This document shows positions 19,462-29,073 of a stretch of DNA of 64,000 nucleotides, piece after piece. The notes beneath the pieces are model-generated. The model was not told where the DNA came from. It saw only the letters and a program-made list of their open reading frames with translations, and ran no database searches. Each line of letters opens with the position of its first letter. Position 1 is the stretch's first letter. Source of the DNA: Candidatus Bilophila faecipullorum (lineage in GTDB: Bacteria; Desulfobacterota; Desulfovibrionia; Desulfovibrionales; Desulfovibrionaceae); the NCBI GenBank assembly GCA_944326695.1, contig CALVEZ010000002.1:85207-149206 (forward strand), given 5' to 3'. The position numbers and the translations under genes were made by a program.

Positions 19462-20355
19462 CTATTCCTGATCGATCTTCGGATCGAGGGCGTCGCGCAG
19501 GCCGTCCCCGAAGAGGTTGAACATGAGCACCGTCAGGAAGATGGCGAGGCTCGGGAAAATCGCCACGTGCGGGGCGATGACCATGTCGGCGCGGGCCTCG
19601 TTGAGCATGGCCCCCCATTCGGGCGTGGGCGGCTGCGCGCCGAGGCCGAGGAAGGACAGGCTCGCCGCCGTGATGATGGAGGTGCCGATGCGCATGGAGA
19701 AATAGACCACGATGGAGGAGATGGTCCCGGGGAAGATGTGGCGCAGCATGATGGTCATGGGCCCGGCCCCGAGGCTGCGCGCGGCCTCCACAAAGGTCTG
19801 GCGTTTCAGGGCCAGCGTGTTGCCGCGCACAAGGCGCGCGAACGTGGGGATGCTGAAGATGGCCACGGCGAGGATGACGTTGGCCATGCCGCTGCCGAGG
19901 ATCGCCACCACGCTGATGGCCAGCAGGATGCCGGGGAAGGCGAAGAGCACGTCGCAGATGCGCATGACCACGCGGTCCCACCAGCCCTCGAAATAGCCCG
20001 CGGTCAGGCCGAGGAAGGTGCCGACCACCGCGCCCACGAGCACGGAGGAGAAGCCCGCCGCCAGCGAGATGCGCGTCCCGGCGAGGATGCGGCTGAAAAT
20101 GTCGCGGCCAAGCGAATCCACGCCGAACCAGTGCGCCGCCGAGGGGCCTTCGTTCAGCATGTCGTAGTTGAAGAAATTCTCGGGATCATAGGGCACGAGC
20201 CACGGCCAGAAGACCGCGACGAGCACGAGGACGACGATGAAGCCCCCGGCAAAGAGCGTCATGCGCTGCCGCCTGAACTTGCGCCAGAACTCGCTCCACG
20301 GGGTGCGGACTTTCGCGGGGCCGGCCGTTGCCGTCGAGATGTCGGTATTTTGCAT
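19462..20355 (-). CDS. gsiD: ABC peptide/glutathione importer permease, GsiD/DppC-like
   Basis: A 297-residue inner-membrane permease with six predicted spans. It carries the DppC family pattern: N-terminal [41 protein letters not shown] and the EAA loop [22 protein letters not shown]. It pairs with GsiC to form the channel for peptides or glutathione. The start at 20355 is chosen at MQNTDIS because the frame upstream of it overlaps gsiC; the ribosome-binding site is weak and the gene sits 7 nt after gsiC, so translational coupling is likely. Confidence 0.93.
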   Translation of the reverse strand: MQNTDISTATAGPAKVRTPWSEFWRKFRRQRMTLFAGGFIVVLVLVAVFWPWLVPYDPENFFNYDMLNEGPSAAHWFGVDSLGRDIFSRILAGTRISLAAGFSSVLVGAVVGTFLGLTAGYFEGWWDRVVMRICDVLFAFPGILLAISVVAILGSGMANVILAVAIFSIPTFARLVRGNTLALKRQTFVEAARSLGAGPMTIMLRHIFPGTISSIVVYFSMRIGTSIITAASLSFLGLGAQPPTPEWGAMLNEARADMVIAPHVAIFPSLAIFLTVLMFNLFGDGLRDALDPKIDQE

Positions 20356-20362
20356 GATGGTA

Positions 20363-21286
20363 TCACTTGAAGCAGATGCGCGGGTTGATGACGGCATAGA
20401 GGACGTCCACCAGCAGGTTGATCAGGATGAACTCCAGCGAAAAGAGCAGCACTTCGGCCTGCAGGACCGGGTAGTCGCGCATTTCCACGGCGTCCACCAG
20501 CAGCCGCCCGAGGCCCGGCCAGTTGAAGACCTTCTCCACGATGATGGAGCCGCCGAGCAGGAAGCCGAACTGGAGGCCCATCATGGTCACGACCGGAATG
20601 AGGGCGTTGCGCAGGCCGTGCTTGACGATGACCTTCCACTCGCTGAGGCCCTTGGCCCGGGCCGTACGGATATAGTCGTCCTGGAGGATTTCCACGAACG
20701 AGGCGCGCGTGAAGCGGGCCATGACCGCCGCCACCCCCGCGCCGAGGGTGATCGAAGGCAGGATGTAGTGTTTCCACGTGTCCGCGCCCACGGTGGGCAG
20801 CCAGCCGAGGCCCACGGAAAAAATCTCCATGAGCAGCAGGCCCAGCGCGAAGGTGGGGAAGGAAATGCCCGAAACCGCAAGGGCCATCCCCGCGTGATCC
20901 TGCCATTTGTTGCGCCGCGTGGCCGAAACCATGCCGATGACGAGGCCGAAGAAGACCGACCAGACCATGCTCCAGACCGTCAGCCAGAAGGTCGCCGCGA
21001 AACGCTCCCCGATTTCGTCGCGCACCGGCCGCTTGGTGCGGATCGAGGTGCCGAAATCCCCTTTCGTCAGGATTTTGCCGAAATAGGCGACGAATTGTTC
21101 CGGTATGGGTTTATCCAGCCCGAGGTCCTTGCGGACCAGTTCCACCGTGGTCTGATCGGCCTCGGGCCCGGCCGCGAGGCGCGCCGGATCGCCGGGGAGC
21201 ATGTGAACGAAGAGAAAGACCAGCACCGCGACCAGAAAAAGCGTGGGAATCAGCCCGAGGAGCCGTTTGACGAGATAATGGAGCAT
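20363..21286 (-). CDS. gsiC: ABC peptide/glutathione importer permease, GsiC/DppB-like
   Basis: A 307-residue permease of the DppB type. Features: N-terminal [31 protein letters not shown], the periplasmic loop typical of GsiC, the EAA motif [20 protein letters not shown] and [13 protein letters not shown]. Length and order match E. coli GsiC (306 residues). It lies 49 nt downstream of the binding-protein gene, across a GC-rich hairpin. Confidence 0.94.
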   Translation of the reverse strand: MLHYLVKRLLGLIPTLFLVAVLVFLFVHMLPGDPARLAAGPEADQTTVELVRKDLGLDKPIPEQFVAYFGKILTKGDFGTSIRTKRPVRDEIGERFAATFWLTVWSMVWSVFFGLVIGMVSATRRNKWQDHAGMALAVSGISFPTFALGLLLMEIFSVGLGWLPTVGADTWKHYILPSITLGAGVAAVMARFTRASFVEILQDDYIRTARAKGLSEWKVIVKHGLRNALIPVVTMMGLQFGFLLGGSIIVEKVFNWPGLGRLLVDAVEMRDYPVLQAEVLLFSLEFILINLLVDVLYAVINPRICFK

Positions 21287-21307
21287 CCGCGAAACCTCAT
21301 GGGAAGG

Positions 21308-21329
21308 GGGGCGGGGAAGGCCCCGCCCC
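21308..21329 (-). promoter_or_regulatory. Intra-operon GC hairpin between gsiB and gsiC
   Basis: GGGGCGGGG (21308-21316) pairs perfectly with CCCCGCCCC (21321-21329) around AAGG, without a U-run. Such hairpins behind binding-protein genes usually protect the upstream mRNA and raise binding-protein level over permease. Confidence 0.55.
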
Positions 21330-21335
21330 TCAGGA

Positions 21336-22883
21336 TCAGTTCAGTTCGATCTGTTCAAAGAAGTAGCTGCCGTCAGGCATGACGTACATGCCCTTCAGAT
21401 TCTTGCTGGTGGCGTAGAGGAGCTTCTCGGTCACGAGGAAGACCCACGGCGCGTCCTTCCATACTTCGTTCTGGATTTCGGTGTAGAGCCTGGTCTTCTC
21501 GGCGCGGTCCGTGGTGTTCAGGGCCTTGATGATGTCCGCATCCACCGTGTCGTTCTTGTAATAGCTGATGTTGTACATGAAGGGCGGGGTCTTGTCCCCG
21601 GCCAGCAGCGGACGGATGGCCCAGTCGGCCTCACCCGTGGAGGAGGACCAGCCGGTGTAGTACATGCGCACGGGCGCGGTGGCCGGGTCCTGATGGCTTT
21701 CGACCTTTTCCACACGCTGCCCGGCCTCAAGAGCCTGCACCTGCGCCTTGATCCCGACCTGCGCGAGCTGCTGCTGCACGAACTGGATCACCTTCTGGGC
21801 GGTGGTGTGGTTGTAGGCGGACCACAGGGTGGTTTCAAAGCCGTTGGGATAGCCGGCTTCCTTCAAAAGCTCCCTGGCCTTCTGGGGATCGTAGGGCCAG
21901 GGGCCGAGCTTCACGGCGTAGTCGACGCCCGCGGGCACGACGCCCTCGGAGGGAATGGCGTAGCCGTTGAAGGCCACCTTGGCCAGCGCCTGCTTGTTGA
22001 TGGCGTAGTTGATGGCCTGACGCACCTTCGGGTTGTCGAAGGGCTTCTGGAGCATGTTCATGTTCAGGTAGCGCGCGATGATGGAAGGCGCAGCCACCAT
22101 GTTGATGTTGGGTTCCTTCTCAAGGACGGCGGCCTGTTCAAAGGGCACGGGGAAGGTGAAGTGCGCTTCGCCGGTGCGCATCATGGCCGAGCGGGCGTTG
22201 TTGTCGACAACGGGCACCCACTTGATGGCGTCGACCTTGGGCAGGCCCGGACGCCAGTAGTTGGGATTCTTGACGCCCTTCAAATAGTCGGTCTGAATCC
22301 ATTCCACGAAAGTGAAGGGGCCGGTCCCGACGGGATGGAAGGCGATGTCCTTGCCGTACTTCGCGAGCGCGGCGGGGGAGATCATGACCGCCGAGGGATG
22401 GGCGAGCTGGTTGATGAAGGGAGAGAAGGGGGTCTTCAGAGTGACCTTGGCGGTGTATTCGTCCACCACTTCGGTCTTGGCGATGTTCGAGTAGAGGCTG
22501 TAGCGCTTGAGCTTGTTGTCCGGGTTGGTGACGCGGTCGAAGTTCACCTTCACGGCTTCGGCGTTGAAATCGGTGCCGTCGTGGAACTTCACGCCCTTGC
22601 GCAGGTGGAAGGTGTAGACGAGCCCGTCGGGGGTGACTTCGTGGCTCTCGGCGAGCACGGGGCGCAGTTCCATCTTCTCGTTGAAGCCGTAGAGCCCTTC
22701 ATAGAAGGTTTTCGCGCAGGCGTGCGAGATGGTGTCGTTGGCGTCCCAGGGGTCGGTGGTGGTCAGGGTCGAGGCCACGGTGAGCACGACCTCTTTTTGC
22801 GCCTGAGCAAGGCCGGGCGCACAGAGCGCGACGGCCAGCCCCGCGGCCAGAGCGAATTTTTTCCATTGATGACGGAAAACCAT
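21336..22883 (-). CDS. gsiB: Periplasmic peptide/glutathione-binding protein, GsiB-like (SBP family 5)
   Basis: A 515-residue solute-binding protein (E. coli GsiB has 512). A Sec signal ([21 protein letters not shown]) precedes the mature N-terminus [19 protein letters not shown]. Family-5 motifs follow: [58 protein letters not shown] and [10 protein letters not shown]. It delivers ligand to GsiCD. A perfect AGGAGG lies upstream of 22883. It follows gsiA by 133 nt. Confidence 0.94.
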   Translation of the reverse strand: MVFRHQWKKFALAAGLAVALCAPGLAQAQKEVVLTVASTLTTTDPWDANDTISHACAKTFYEGLYGFNEKMELRPVLAESHEVTPDGLVYTFHLRKGVKFHDGTDFNAEAVKVNFDRVTNPDNKLKRYSLYSNIAKTEVVDEYTAKVTLKTPFSPFINQLAHPSAVMISPAALAKYGKDIAFHPVGTGPFTFVEWIQTDYLKGVKNPNYWRPGLPKVDAIKWVPVVDNNARSAMMRTGEAHFTFPVPFEQAAVLEKEPNINMVAAPSIIARYLNMNMLQKPFDNPKVRQAINYAINKQALAKVAFNGYAIPSEGVVPAGVDYAVKLGPWPYDPQKARELLKEAGYPNGFETTLWSAYNHTTAQKVIQFVQQQLAQVGIKAQVQALEAGQRVEKVESHQDPATAPVRMYYTGWSSSTGEADWAIRPLLAGDKTPPFMYNISYYKNDTVDADIIKALNTTDRAEKTRLYTEIQNEVWKDAPWVFLVTEKLLYATSKNLKGMYVMPDGSYFFEQIELN

Positions 22884-23016
22884 GCCTATTCCTCCTTCGT
22901 CATAGGGATGAAGATGACGGCGGCCCCCCTGGGGCGCGCCGGGTGAGGCGCACAAGCCGGGAACACTCCCGCCTCCCGCGCCCCTTATGGGCGGATGCGC
23001 GGGCGCGCGGGCGGGA

Positions 23017-24900
23017 TCACATCCAGTCCGCGACCTGCTGCCGGGACACGAAATGACCGGGCGTGACCTCTTCGAGCGGCGGCACCACGGGATTGTAGTC
23101 GGCCGGGCGCACGGGGCTGGGGATTTCGCCGGACAGGAGCGTGCGCGACATGCTGCGGCGCGAGGGATCGGGGATGGGCACCGCCGACATGAGCCGCCTG
23201 GTATAGGGATGCAGGGGGTTTTCAAAGACGTCCCGCCGCGAGCCGAGTTCCACGATCTGGCCGAGGTACATCACGGCCACGCGGTGGCAGACCCGCTCGA
23301 TCACCGCCATGTCGTGCGAGATGAACAAAAAGGCGATGCGGAACTCGCGCTGAAGGTCGAGCAGCAGATTGATGATCTGCGCGCGCACCGAGACATCGAG
23401 GGCGGAGACGGATTCGTCCGCGATGATGATGTGCGGGTTCATGGCGAGCGCCCGGGCGATGCACACGCGCTGGCGCTGGCCGCCGGAAAACTCGTGCGGA
23501 TAGCGGACCGCCACGCCGGGATCGAGATCGACCTTTTCCAGAAGCTGGGCGACTTTGCGCTCGGCTTCCTGCCGGGAGCAGACCTTGTGGATGAGCAGGG
23601 GCTCCATGATGGAAAAGCCGACCGTGAGGCGCGGGTCGAGGGAGGCGTAGGGGTCCTGAAAGACGTACTGAATGTTGCGGCGCAGCTTCTGGAGGTGGGC
23701 GCTCGACAGGCGCATCAGGTCGTGGCCGTCGAAGAAGATGTCCCCGGAACGCGGCGTTTCAAGGCCGATGAGCGAACGGCCGATAGTGGACTTGCCGCAG
23801 CCCGATTCCCCGACGAGGCCGAGGGTTTCGCCGGGATAGAGATCGAAGCTGACCTGTTCGACGGCGTGGACGCGGCGCTTGACCGTACCCCAGAAGCTCG
23901 TTTCCACGTCGAAGCGGGTGACGAGCTTGTTCACGCGCAGCACGGGTTCGGTGCCGGGCCGGACCGGAGCCGCCGCCTCGGTAGACGGGGCGGAGGCCTT
24001 GGCGTCAACGGCGAGGCCCATGCGTTCGGCCTCCGGGTCTTTGGGGTGCAGCAAGGGGAAGGGCGCGGGATCGTCCGTCCCCCGCATGGAGCCGAGGCGC
24101 GGCACGGCGGCGAGCAACGAGCGGGTGTAGGGATGACGCGGCTCGTGGAAAATCTGGGTGCAGTCGCCTTCTTCCACGGCCTCGCCGTGGTACATGACGA
24201 GCACGCGGTCGGCCACTTCCGCCACCACGCCCATATCGTGGGTGATGAAGATGACCGCCATGTGCATTTCTTCCTGCAACTGGCGGATAAGCTGAAGTAT
24301 CTGCGCCTGAATGGTCACGTCGAGCGCGGTGGTGGGCTCGTCGGCAATGAGCAGGGAAGGCTTGCACGAGAGGGCCATGGCGATCATGACGCGCTGGCGC
24401 ATCCCGCCAGAAAGCTGGTGGGGATAGCGTTTCAGCACCTGTTTGGCCTCGGGGATGCGCACCAGCTCAAGCATCCGCAGGGCTTCGGCCTGCGCCTCGG
24501 CGCGGCTGAGGCCCTGATGGAGCATGACCGCCTCGGCCACCTGCACCCCCACGGGGAAGACGGGGTTGAGCGAGGTCATGGGCTCCTGAAAAATCATGGA
24601 AATTTCCCCGCCCCGGATGGTACGCATGGTGGCGTCGTTGGCGCGGGCGAGATCGAGCGTCTGCCCGTTGCGGCGGGTAAAGGCGATGCTCCCTTCGGCA
24701 ATGGTGCCGCCGCCGTGCTCGATAAGCCGCATGATCGACAGGGAAGTCACCGACTTGCCCGAGCCGGACTCGCCCACGATGGCCAGCACTTCCCCGGCCC
24801 GCACATGGAAGTTGAGGTTCTTGACGGCCACGACGCTCCTTTCGGACGTGTCGAAACGCACGGTCAGGCCATCGACTTCCAAGACATTCGTATCCTTCAC
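23017..24900 (-). CDS. gsiA: GsiA, double ATP-binding subunit of the peptide/glutathione importer
   Basis: A 627-residue protein (E. coli GsiA has 623) with two complete ABC domains. First: Walker A GESGSGKS, signature LSGGMRQRV, Walker [13 protein letters not shown]. Second: Walker A GESGCGKS, signature FSGGQRQRV, Walker [13 protein letters not shown] (Ser for Pro). Both have oligopeptide-type C-terminal tails ([22 protein letters not shown]). The start is taken as GTG at 24900, with GGGAGA about 8 nt upstream; an upstream ATG at 24960 lacks a site and adds a basic low-complexity leader. It heads gsiABCD and has its own likely promoter. Confidence 0.94.
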   Translation of the reverse strand: MKDTNVLEVDGLTVRFDTSERSVVAVKNLNFHVRAGEVLAIVGESGSGKSVTSLSIMRLIEHGGGTIAEGSIAFTRRNGQTLDLARANDATMRTIRGGEISMIFQEPMTSLNPVFPVGVQVAEAVMLHQGLSRAEAQAEALRMLELVRIPEAKQVLKRYPHQLSGGMRQRVMIAMALSCKPSLLIADEPTTALDVTIQAQILQLIRQLQEEMHMAVIFITHDMGVVAEVADRVLVMYHGEAVEEGDCTQIFHEPRHPYTRSLLAAVPRLGSMRGTDDPAPFPLLHPKDPEAERMGLAVDAKASAPSTEAAAPVRPGTEPVLRVNKLVTRFDVETSFWGTVKRRVHAVEQVSFDLYPGETLGLVGESGCGKSTIGRSLIGLETPRSGDIFFDGHDLMRLSSAHLQKLRRNIQYVFQDPYASLDPRLTVGFSIMEPLLIHKVCSRQEAERKVAQLLEKVDLDPGVAVRYPHEFSGGQRQRVCIARALAMNPHIIIADESVSALDVSVRAQIINLLLDLQREFRIAFLFISHDMAVIERVCHRVAVMYLGQIVELGSRRDVFENPLHPYTRRLMSAVPIPDPSRRSMSRTLLSGEIPSPVRPADYNPVVPPLEEVTPGHFVSRQQVADWM

Positions 24901-25376
24901 TAGATTCTTCTCCCGTTCTCCCGCCCTGCGGCGCTTTCCGGCGGATGCCGTCGCCCGCAACGATGTTCAAAGGCCCGCCGATCCCGCAGCTCCGTCCGGC
25001 GCGGGGGCCCAGGCCGCCGCGCAAAGTCCGCCGCCCGCAGGTATCGGCTTTACGTTAATAAAAGCGAAGCGCTATGCCCTGTCAATACCCGCCCGGCATC
25101 CGCCGTCCGGCCCTCCGGCTTTCTCGACTTCAACAACCCGTAAAAGCATGGAAAAAATGTCCACATTTTTTTTGCCGCCCTTGGTCCCCCGGGGCGGGGG
25201 CCGGCCCTGACGCCGTCCGACGGCCCGCCCCGCTTGTGGGGGGGCGGGGGAGCCAAACAGACAGCACCGCGAATACGGGCCTGAGCTGAACGCCCATCGC
25301 GCTCATCCCAAAGGCTGAGGCTCTCCCGGCCCTCTTTCCACGGGAGGAAGGGTGTCCTCCCTGCGGCGGAAGCTCC
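24901..25376. other. iaaA-gsiA intergenic region
   Basis: About 475 nt. It holds the gsiA promoter (listed) and, nearer iaaA, GC-rich inverted segments around 25180-25250 without a clear U-run. No gene is seen. Confidence 0.5.
25055..25085 (-). promoter_or_regulatory. Likely sigma-70 promoter of gsiABCD
   Basis: On the minus strand TTGACA (25085-25080) is followed after 17-19 nt by an AT-rich -10 (TTTATTAA, about 25062-25055). This gives a leader of about 150 nt before the GTG of gsiA and lets gsiABCD be expressed separately from iaaA. Confidence 0.5.
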
Positions 25377-26354
25377 TCAGGAAATGCGTTCCTCCTCGCC
25401 GTAAATGCCCACGCGGGGCTCTTCACCGGGGCGGACGCAGCCGCGATACATGCCTTCCGAAATGAAGGGAAGGGCCACGTTGCCCGCGCTGTCCACGGCG
25501 ATGAGGCCGCCCGTGCCGCCGAGCCGCCCCACGTTTTCCAGCACGGCCCGTGCCGCCTCGTCGAGCCCGACGCCCTGATAGCGCATCCGGGCGGCGAGAT
25601 CGTGCCCGACCACGGCGCGGATGAAATATTCCCCGGACCCCGTGCAGGACACGGCGGCCACGTCGTCGGCGTAGCAGCCCGCGCCCACAAGTGGCGTATC
25701 CCCCACACGGCCCGGCAGCTTGTTGGTCATGCCGCCCGTAGAGGTGGCGGCGGCAAGGCGGCCCTCGGCGTCGAGCGCCACCGCGCCCACGGTTCCCATC
25801 TTGCTCATCTCGTTGAGCGGACGTCCCGCCAGCGCAGCCGCGCCGTCATGATCGAGCAGGGCCTTGCCGGGCTGCCCGTCCCGCGCCCGCCGCAACTGCG
25901 CGAGCCGCTCTTCCGTATCGAAATAGGACTCCGGCTCAAAAGCCACGCCCCGCTCTTTCAGGAAGGCGATGGCCCCTTCCCCGGTCATCAGCACGTGGGG
26001 GGACTGCTCCATCACCACACGGGCGGCTCTGATCGGGTTCCTGACGCCATGCACGCAACAGACCGCGCCGCTTTTGAGCGTGTGGCCATCCATGACGGCG
26101 GCGTCAAGCTCATGCGTTTCCGCGCTGGTGTACACCGCGCCGCGCCCCGCGTTGAACAGCGGACAATCCTCCAGCAGGGAAACGACCAGCGTTGCCGCGT
26201 CGAGCGCCGAAGCCCCCGCCGCCAGCGCGTCGCGCCCCTGTTCGAGGAAGGACCGCAAGGCCCGCCGATATTCCTTTTCCGCTTCCGGGGACAGCGCCGC
26301 CCGGTTGATCGTGCCCGCGCCGCCATGCAGCGCCAAAACGGGAACCCTTGCCAT
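25377..26354 (-). CDS. iaaA: Isoaspartyl peptidase / L-asparaginase (IaaA, plant-type Ntn hydrolase)
   Basis: A 325-residue Ntn hydrolase. N-terminal LALHGGAGTI and the self-processing site MGTVGAVALD (nucleophilic Thr), followed by STGGMTNKLPGRVGD, are diagnostic of EcAIII/IaaA. It splits into alpha and beta chains and hydrolyses isoaspartyl dipeptides. In E. coli iaaA directly precedes gsiABCD, and the same order is kept here with a 476-nt gap. The start at 26354 follows AGAGGTGG; the longer frame to 26510 is basic and unrelated. Confidence 0.93.
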   Translation of the reverse strand: MARVPVLALHGGAGTINRAALSPEAEKEYRRALRSFLEQGRDALAAGASALDAATLVVSLLEDCPLFNAGRGAVYTSAETHELDAAVMDGHTLKSGAVCCVHGVRNPIRAARVVMEQSPHVLMTGEGAIAFLKERGVAFEPESYFDTEERLAQLRRARDGQPGKALLDHDGAAALAGRPLNEMSKMGTVGAVALDAEGRLAAATSTGGMTNKLPGRVGDTPLVGAGCYADDVAAVSCTGSGEYFIRAVVGHDLAARMRYQGVGLDEAARAVLENVGRLGGTGGLIAVDSAGNVALPFISEGMYRGCVRPGEEPRVGIYGEEERIS

Positions 26355-26417
26355 TCCAACCACCTCTCTGGGAGATAAAAGATGCCGGTTCGCCCTGCGG
26401 CTTCCAAACGGTCGTGC

Positions 26418-26446
26418 AATATAGCCGCTTTTATCCCTTTTGCCTA
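26418..26446 (-). promoter_or_regulatory. Likely sigma-70 promoter of iaaA
   Basis: On the minus strand TAGGCA (26446-26441), 17 nt, TATATT (26423-26418). The predicted 5' leader is about 57 nt to the iaaA ATG. The local sequence is AT-rich against a GC-rich background. Confidence 0.55.
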
Positions 26447-26577
26447 GAGTGAAATACGACCTCCCAACGAAGGCCGCCCTGCGCGGCAGAAGCGCCCACC
26501 CTGTGCCCAACTCCCGGAGGAGATACCAGAAATGGGGCCGGGAAAACGCCCACCCTGGTCACATGCGCCTCCAAAAG

Positions 26578-26601
26578 GAAGAAGAAGAAGAAGAAGAAGA
26601 A
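26578..26601. repeat. (GAA)8 microsatellite
   Basis: Eight uninterrupted GAA units in non-coding DNA, ending 2 nt before the first of two 28-nt repeats (26604). Confidence 0.95.
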
Positions 26602-26603
26602 TC

Positions 26604-26691
26604 AGTCTGGAGAGCCCACGCCGCAGGATACAAGGGGGTCTAGCTTCGCTCCTCTCTCCTCGGAGTCTGGAGGGCTCACGCCACAGGATAC
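26604..26691. repeat. Pair of 28-nt repeats with a 32-nt spacer (CRISPR-like, no cas genes)
   Basis: The units at 26604-26631 and 26664-26691 both run from AGTCTGGAG to CAGGATAC and differ at only a few positions. The 60-nt period equals the repeat-plus-spacer size of the intact arrays at 49-59 kb, but the sequence differs. Looser echoes (CGCCCACCCTG at 26493 and 26547) lie upstream. Confidence 0.55.
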
Positions 26692-26952
26692 CGGAGACGC
26701 GGCGGGTTTTCCCCACGCCACGGCAGAAGGAGGATTTCCCGCCCGGCGGTTCCAGGTTTTCCGGCTGGCGGGGAATCGGCGCGGGCTCGGCGGCTTCCCC
26801 CCAAGACCCCTTCCCGCCGGATTTCCCCGCAAGCCCGGCTTTCGCTTGCGCAGCCCCGGCAAGAGCGATACCGTGGCCCCTCCTGCCGTTTTGCGCCGCG
26901 AGGCCGTGTCCGCCGCGCCGGGCGGCCCCATGTGCAAGCCTCAGGGGGACCT

Positions 26953-28827
26953 ATGCACGCCTTGGACAGCCGGGAAACGTGGAACGACGCCGATCTTCTC
27001 GCGGCCCTGAGACGGATTTTCGGCTATACGTCCTTCCGGCCACAGCAACGGGACATCATCCGGGGCATCCTCGACGGGCGGGACTCGCTGTCGATCATGC
27101 CCACGGGCGGCGGCAAAAGCCTCTGCTTCCAGCTTCCCGCCGCCCTCAGGGACGGCGTCTGCGTGGTGATCAGCCCCCTCATCTCGCTCATGAAGGATCA
27201 GGTGGACGCCGCCTGCGCCAACGGCCTGCGGGCCGCCGCGCTCAACAGTTCCCTCGACGCCGCCGGACGGGGCGCCGTGCATGCGGCGCTGCGCGAAGGC
27301 GCGCTCGATCTCCTCTATATTTCGCCGGAACGCCTGAACGTCCCCGGCTTCTGGGACACGCTGGCCGCCCTGCCCCTCGCCTTCTTCGCGATAGACGAGG
27401 CCCATTGCATTTCGCAATGGGGGCACGACTTCCGGCCCGACTACCTCGCCCTGTCCGGGCTTGTGGAGCGGTTCCCCGGCTGCCCGGTGGCGGCCTTCAC
27501 CGCCACGGCCACGCCCGAGGTGGAGCGGGACATCCTGCAACGCCTCGGCCTGCGCGACCCGCTGCTCATCCGCTCCTCCTTCGACCGCCCCAACCTCTTT
27601 TACCACGTCCAGCCCAAGGAAAACGTGCACGCCCAGCTCACCGCCTTTCTTGAGCGGCACGCCGGGGAATCGGGCATCGTCTACCGCTCCACGCGCAAAA
27701 AGGTGGAAGAGACGGCGGCCTTCCTGCAAAAAAAGGGCTTCCGCGCAGGCTGCTACCACGCGGGACTGGGCGATGCGGAGCGGGCACGCGCGCAGGAAGC
27801 CTTTCGGCGGGACGAGTGCCCGCTCATGGTGGCCACCGTCGCCTTCGGGATGGGCATCGACAAGCCGGACGTGCGTTTCGTGGCCCACCTCGATCTGCCC
27901 AAAAATCTGGAGAGCTACTATCAGGAAACCGGGCGCGCCGGACGCGACGGCGACCCCGCCCATTGCCTCCTGCTGTACAGCCCGGCGGACATGGCGCAAC
28001 TGCTCTACTTCGCCCGCCAGAGCGAGGACGAGGACCAGCGCGCCGTGGCGGAACGGCAGGCATACGCCATGCTCGACTACGCCGACCGCAACGAGTGCCG
28101 CCGCAAGACGCTTCTGGCCTATTTCGGGGAAGCCTACCAAGCTCCCTGCGGCGGCTGCGACGTGTGTACGGGCGAGATACGGGAGGAGGACTACACCATC
28201 GAGGCGCAAAAGGCCCTGTCCGCGATGGTTCGCAGCGGCTGCCGCTTCGGGCGGGTGCTGATCATGGACATCCTCATGGGCGCGGACAGCCGCCGCATCA
28301 GGGAAACCGGCTTCCACAGCCTGCCCACCTACGGCGTGGGCAAGGATCGCAGCCGCCGTTTCTGGCGCTATCTCATCGACGCCCTGCTCCGGCACGGGCT
28401 GGCCGCCACGGAGGGCGAAGACTATCCGGTCCTGCGCGTGACTGAGGCCGGATGGGAAACGCTGCGGGGGAAAAACCCCTTCCGGGCCCTGCGGATCGTG
28501 GAAACCCGCGCCAAACGCACGCGGGAAAAGACGGCGGCGGACCCCGGAAGCGCGGACGAAAGCCTCTTCCAGCGCCTGCGGGAGGAGCGGCGGCGTTTGG
28601 CCGAGGCCGCGCAGGTGCCGCCCTACGTCATCTTCCACGACAGGGCACTCCGGGAAATGGCCGCGCGCAAGCCAGCCAGCCCGGAGGAGCTTCTCGACGT
28701 TCCGGGCGTCGGCGAAAAGAAGCTGCGTCAGTACGGCGAGGCCTTCCTCGCGGCCATCGCCGCCCATGTGTCGGAAACGGACGTTTCAGCGGCAACGCCG
28801 GACCCCGTTTCAGCGGCATCCGCCTGA
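26953..28827 (+). CDS. recQ: RecQ ATP-dependent DNA helicase
   Basis: A 624-residue SF2 helicase. Order: RecQ motif 0 (FGYTSFRPQQRDIIRGIL), Walker A MPTGGGKS (about 49-56), DEAH box AIDEAHCISQWGHDFRP (about 145), motif V-VI ATVAFGMGIDKPDVRF and YYQETGRAGRDG, the RQC zinc site (CRRKTLLAYFGE then CGGCDVC, about 385-410), and a C-terminal HRDC domain (VPPYVIFHDRALREMA). The start at 26953 is preceded by AGGGGGA. It acts in recombination repair. It is a single-gene unit; its final codons run into a set of short direct repeats. Confidence 0.95.
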   Translation: MHALDSRETWNDADLLAALRRIFGYTSFRPQQRDIIRGILDGRDSLSIMPTGGGKSLCFQLPAALRDGVCVVISPLISLMKDQVDAACANGLRAAALNSSLDAAGRGAVHAALREGALDLLYISPERLNVPGFWDTLAALPLAFFAIDEAHCISQWGHDFRPDYLALSGLVERFPGCPVAAFTATATPEVERDILQRLGLRDPLLIRSSFDRPNLFYHVQPKENVHAQLTAFLERHAGESGIVYRSTRKKVEETAAFLQKKGFRAGCYHAGLGDAERARAQEAFRRDECPLMVATVAFGMGIDKPDVRFVAHLDLPKNLESYYQETGRAGRDGDPAHCLLLYSPADMAQLLYFARQSEDEDQRAVAERQAYAMLDYADRNECRRKTLLAYFGEAYQAPCGGCDVCTGEIREEDYTIEAQKALSAMVRSGCRFGRVLIMDILMGADSRRIRETGFHSLPTYGVGKDRSRRFWRYLIDALLRHGLAATEGEDYPVLRVTEAGWETLRGKNPFRALRIVETRAKRTREKTAADPGSADESLFQRLREERRRLAEAAQVPPYVIFHDRALREMAARKPASPEELLDVPGVGEKKLRQYGEAFLAAIAAHVSETDVSAATPDPVSAASA

Positions 28828-28926
28828 CGGGAAACGGAAACCGCCTCAGCGGAACGCGGCTGATGGGAAAAGCCTTCACGCGGGAAGGGCTGCAACACCG
28901 CAACGAAACGCGGCTGATCGGAAAAG
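28783..28926. repeat. Short degenerate direct repeats at the 3' end of recQ
   Basis: CAGCGGCAACGCCGG (28787), CAGCGGCATCCGCCTGACGG (28811), CAGCGGAACGCGGCTGATGG (28846) and CAACGAAACGCGGCTGATCG (28901) are variants of one element. The first two encode the last residues of RecQ; the others lie after its stop. Confidence 0.5.
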
Positions 28927-29073
28927 GCGGCCCCCTCAGAGGAATCAGGCTGCTCCCCAAAGACCCCGCTTCCGGCAGGCAACGGTTCTTTACTCAAGGG
29001 AAAGGAACGCCGCCTCAGATCAAAGGCGGCGTCTTTGCAGGGGGCCCCTCGGCGGAAAGCGGCCCCGGCCTCC

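Noticed and set aside
21693..24903. Plus-strand long frames opposite gsiB and gsiA
   Set aside because: No ribosome-binding site, shadow composition, and the minus strand carries complete ABC transporter genes.
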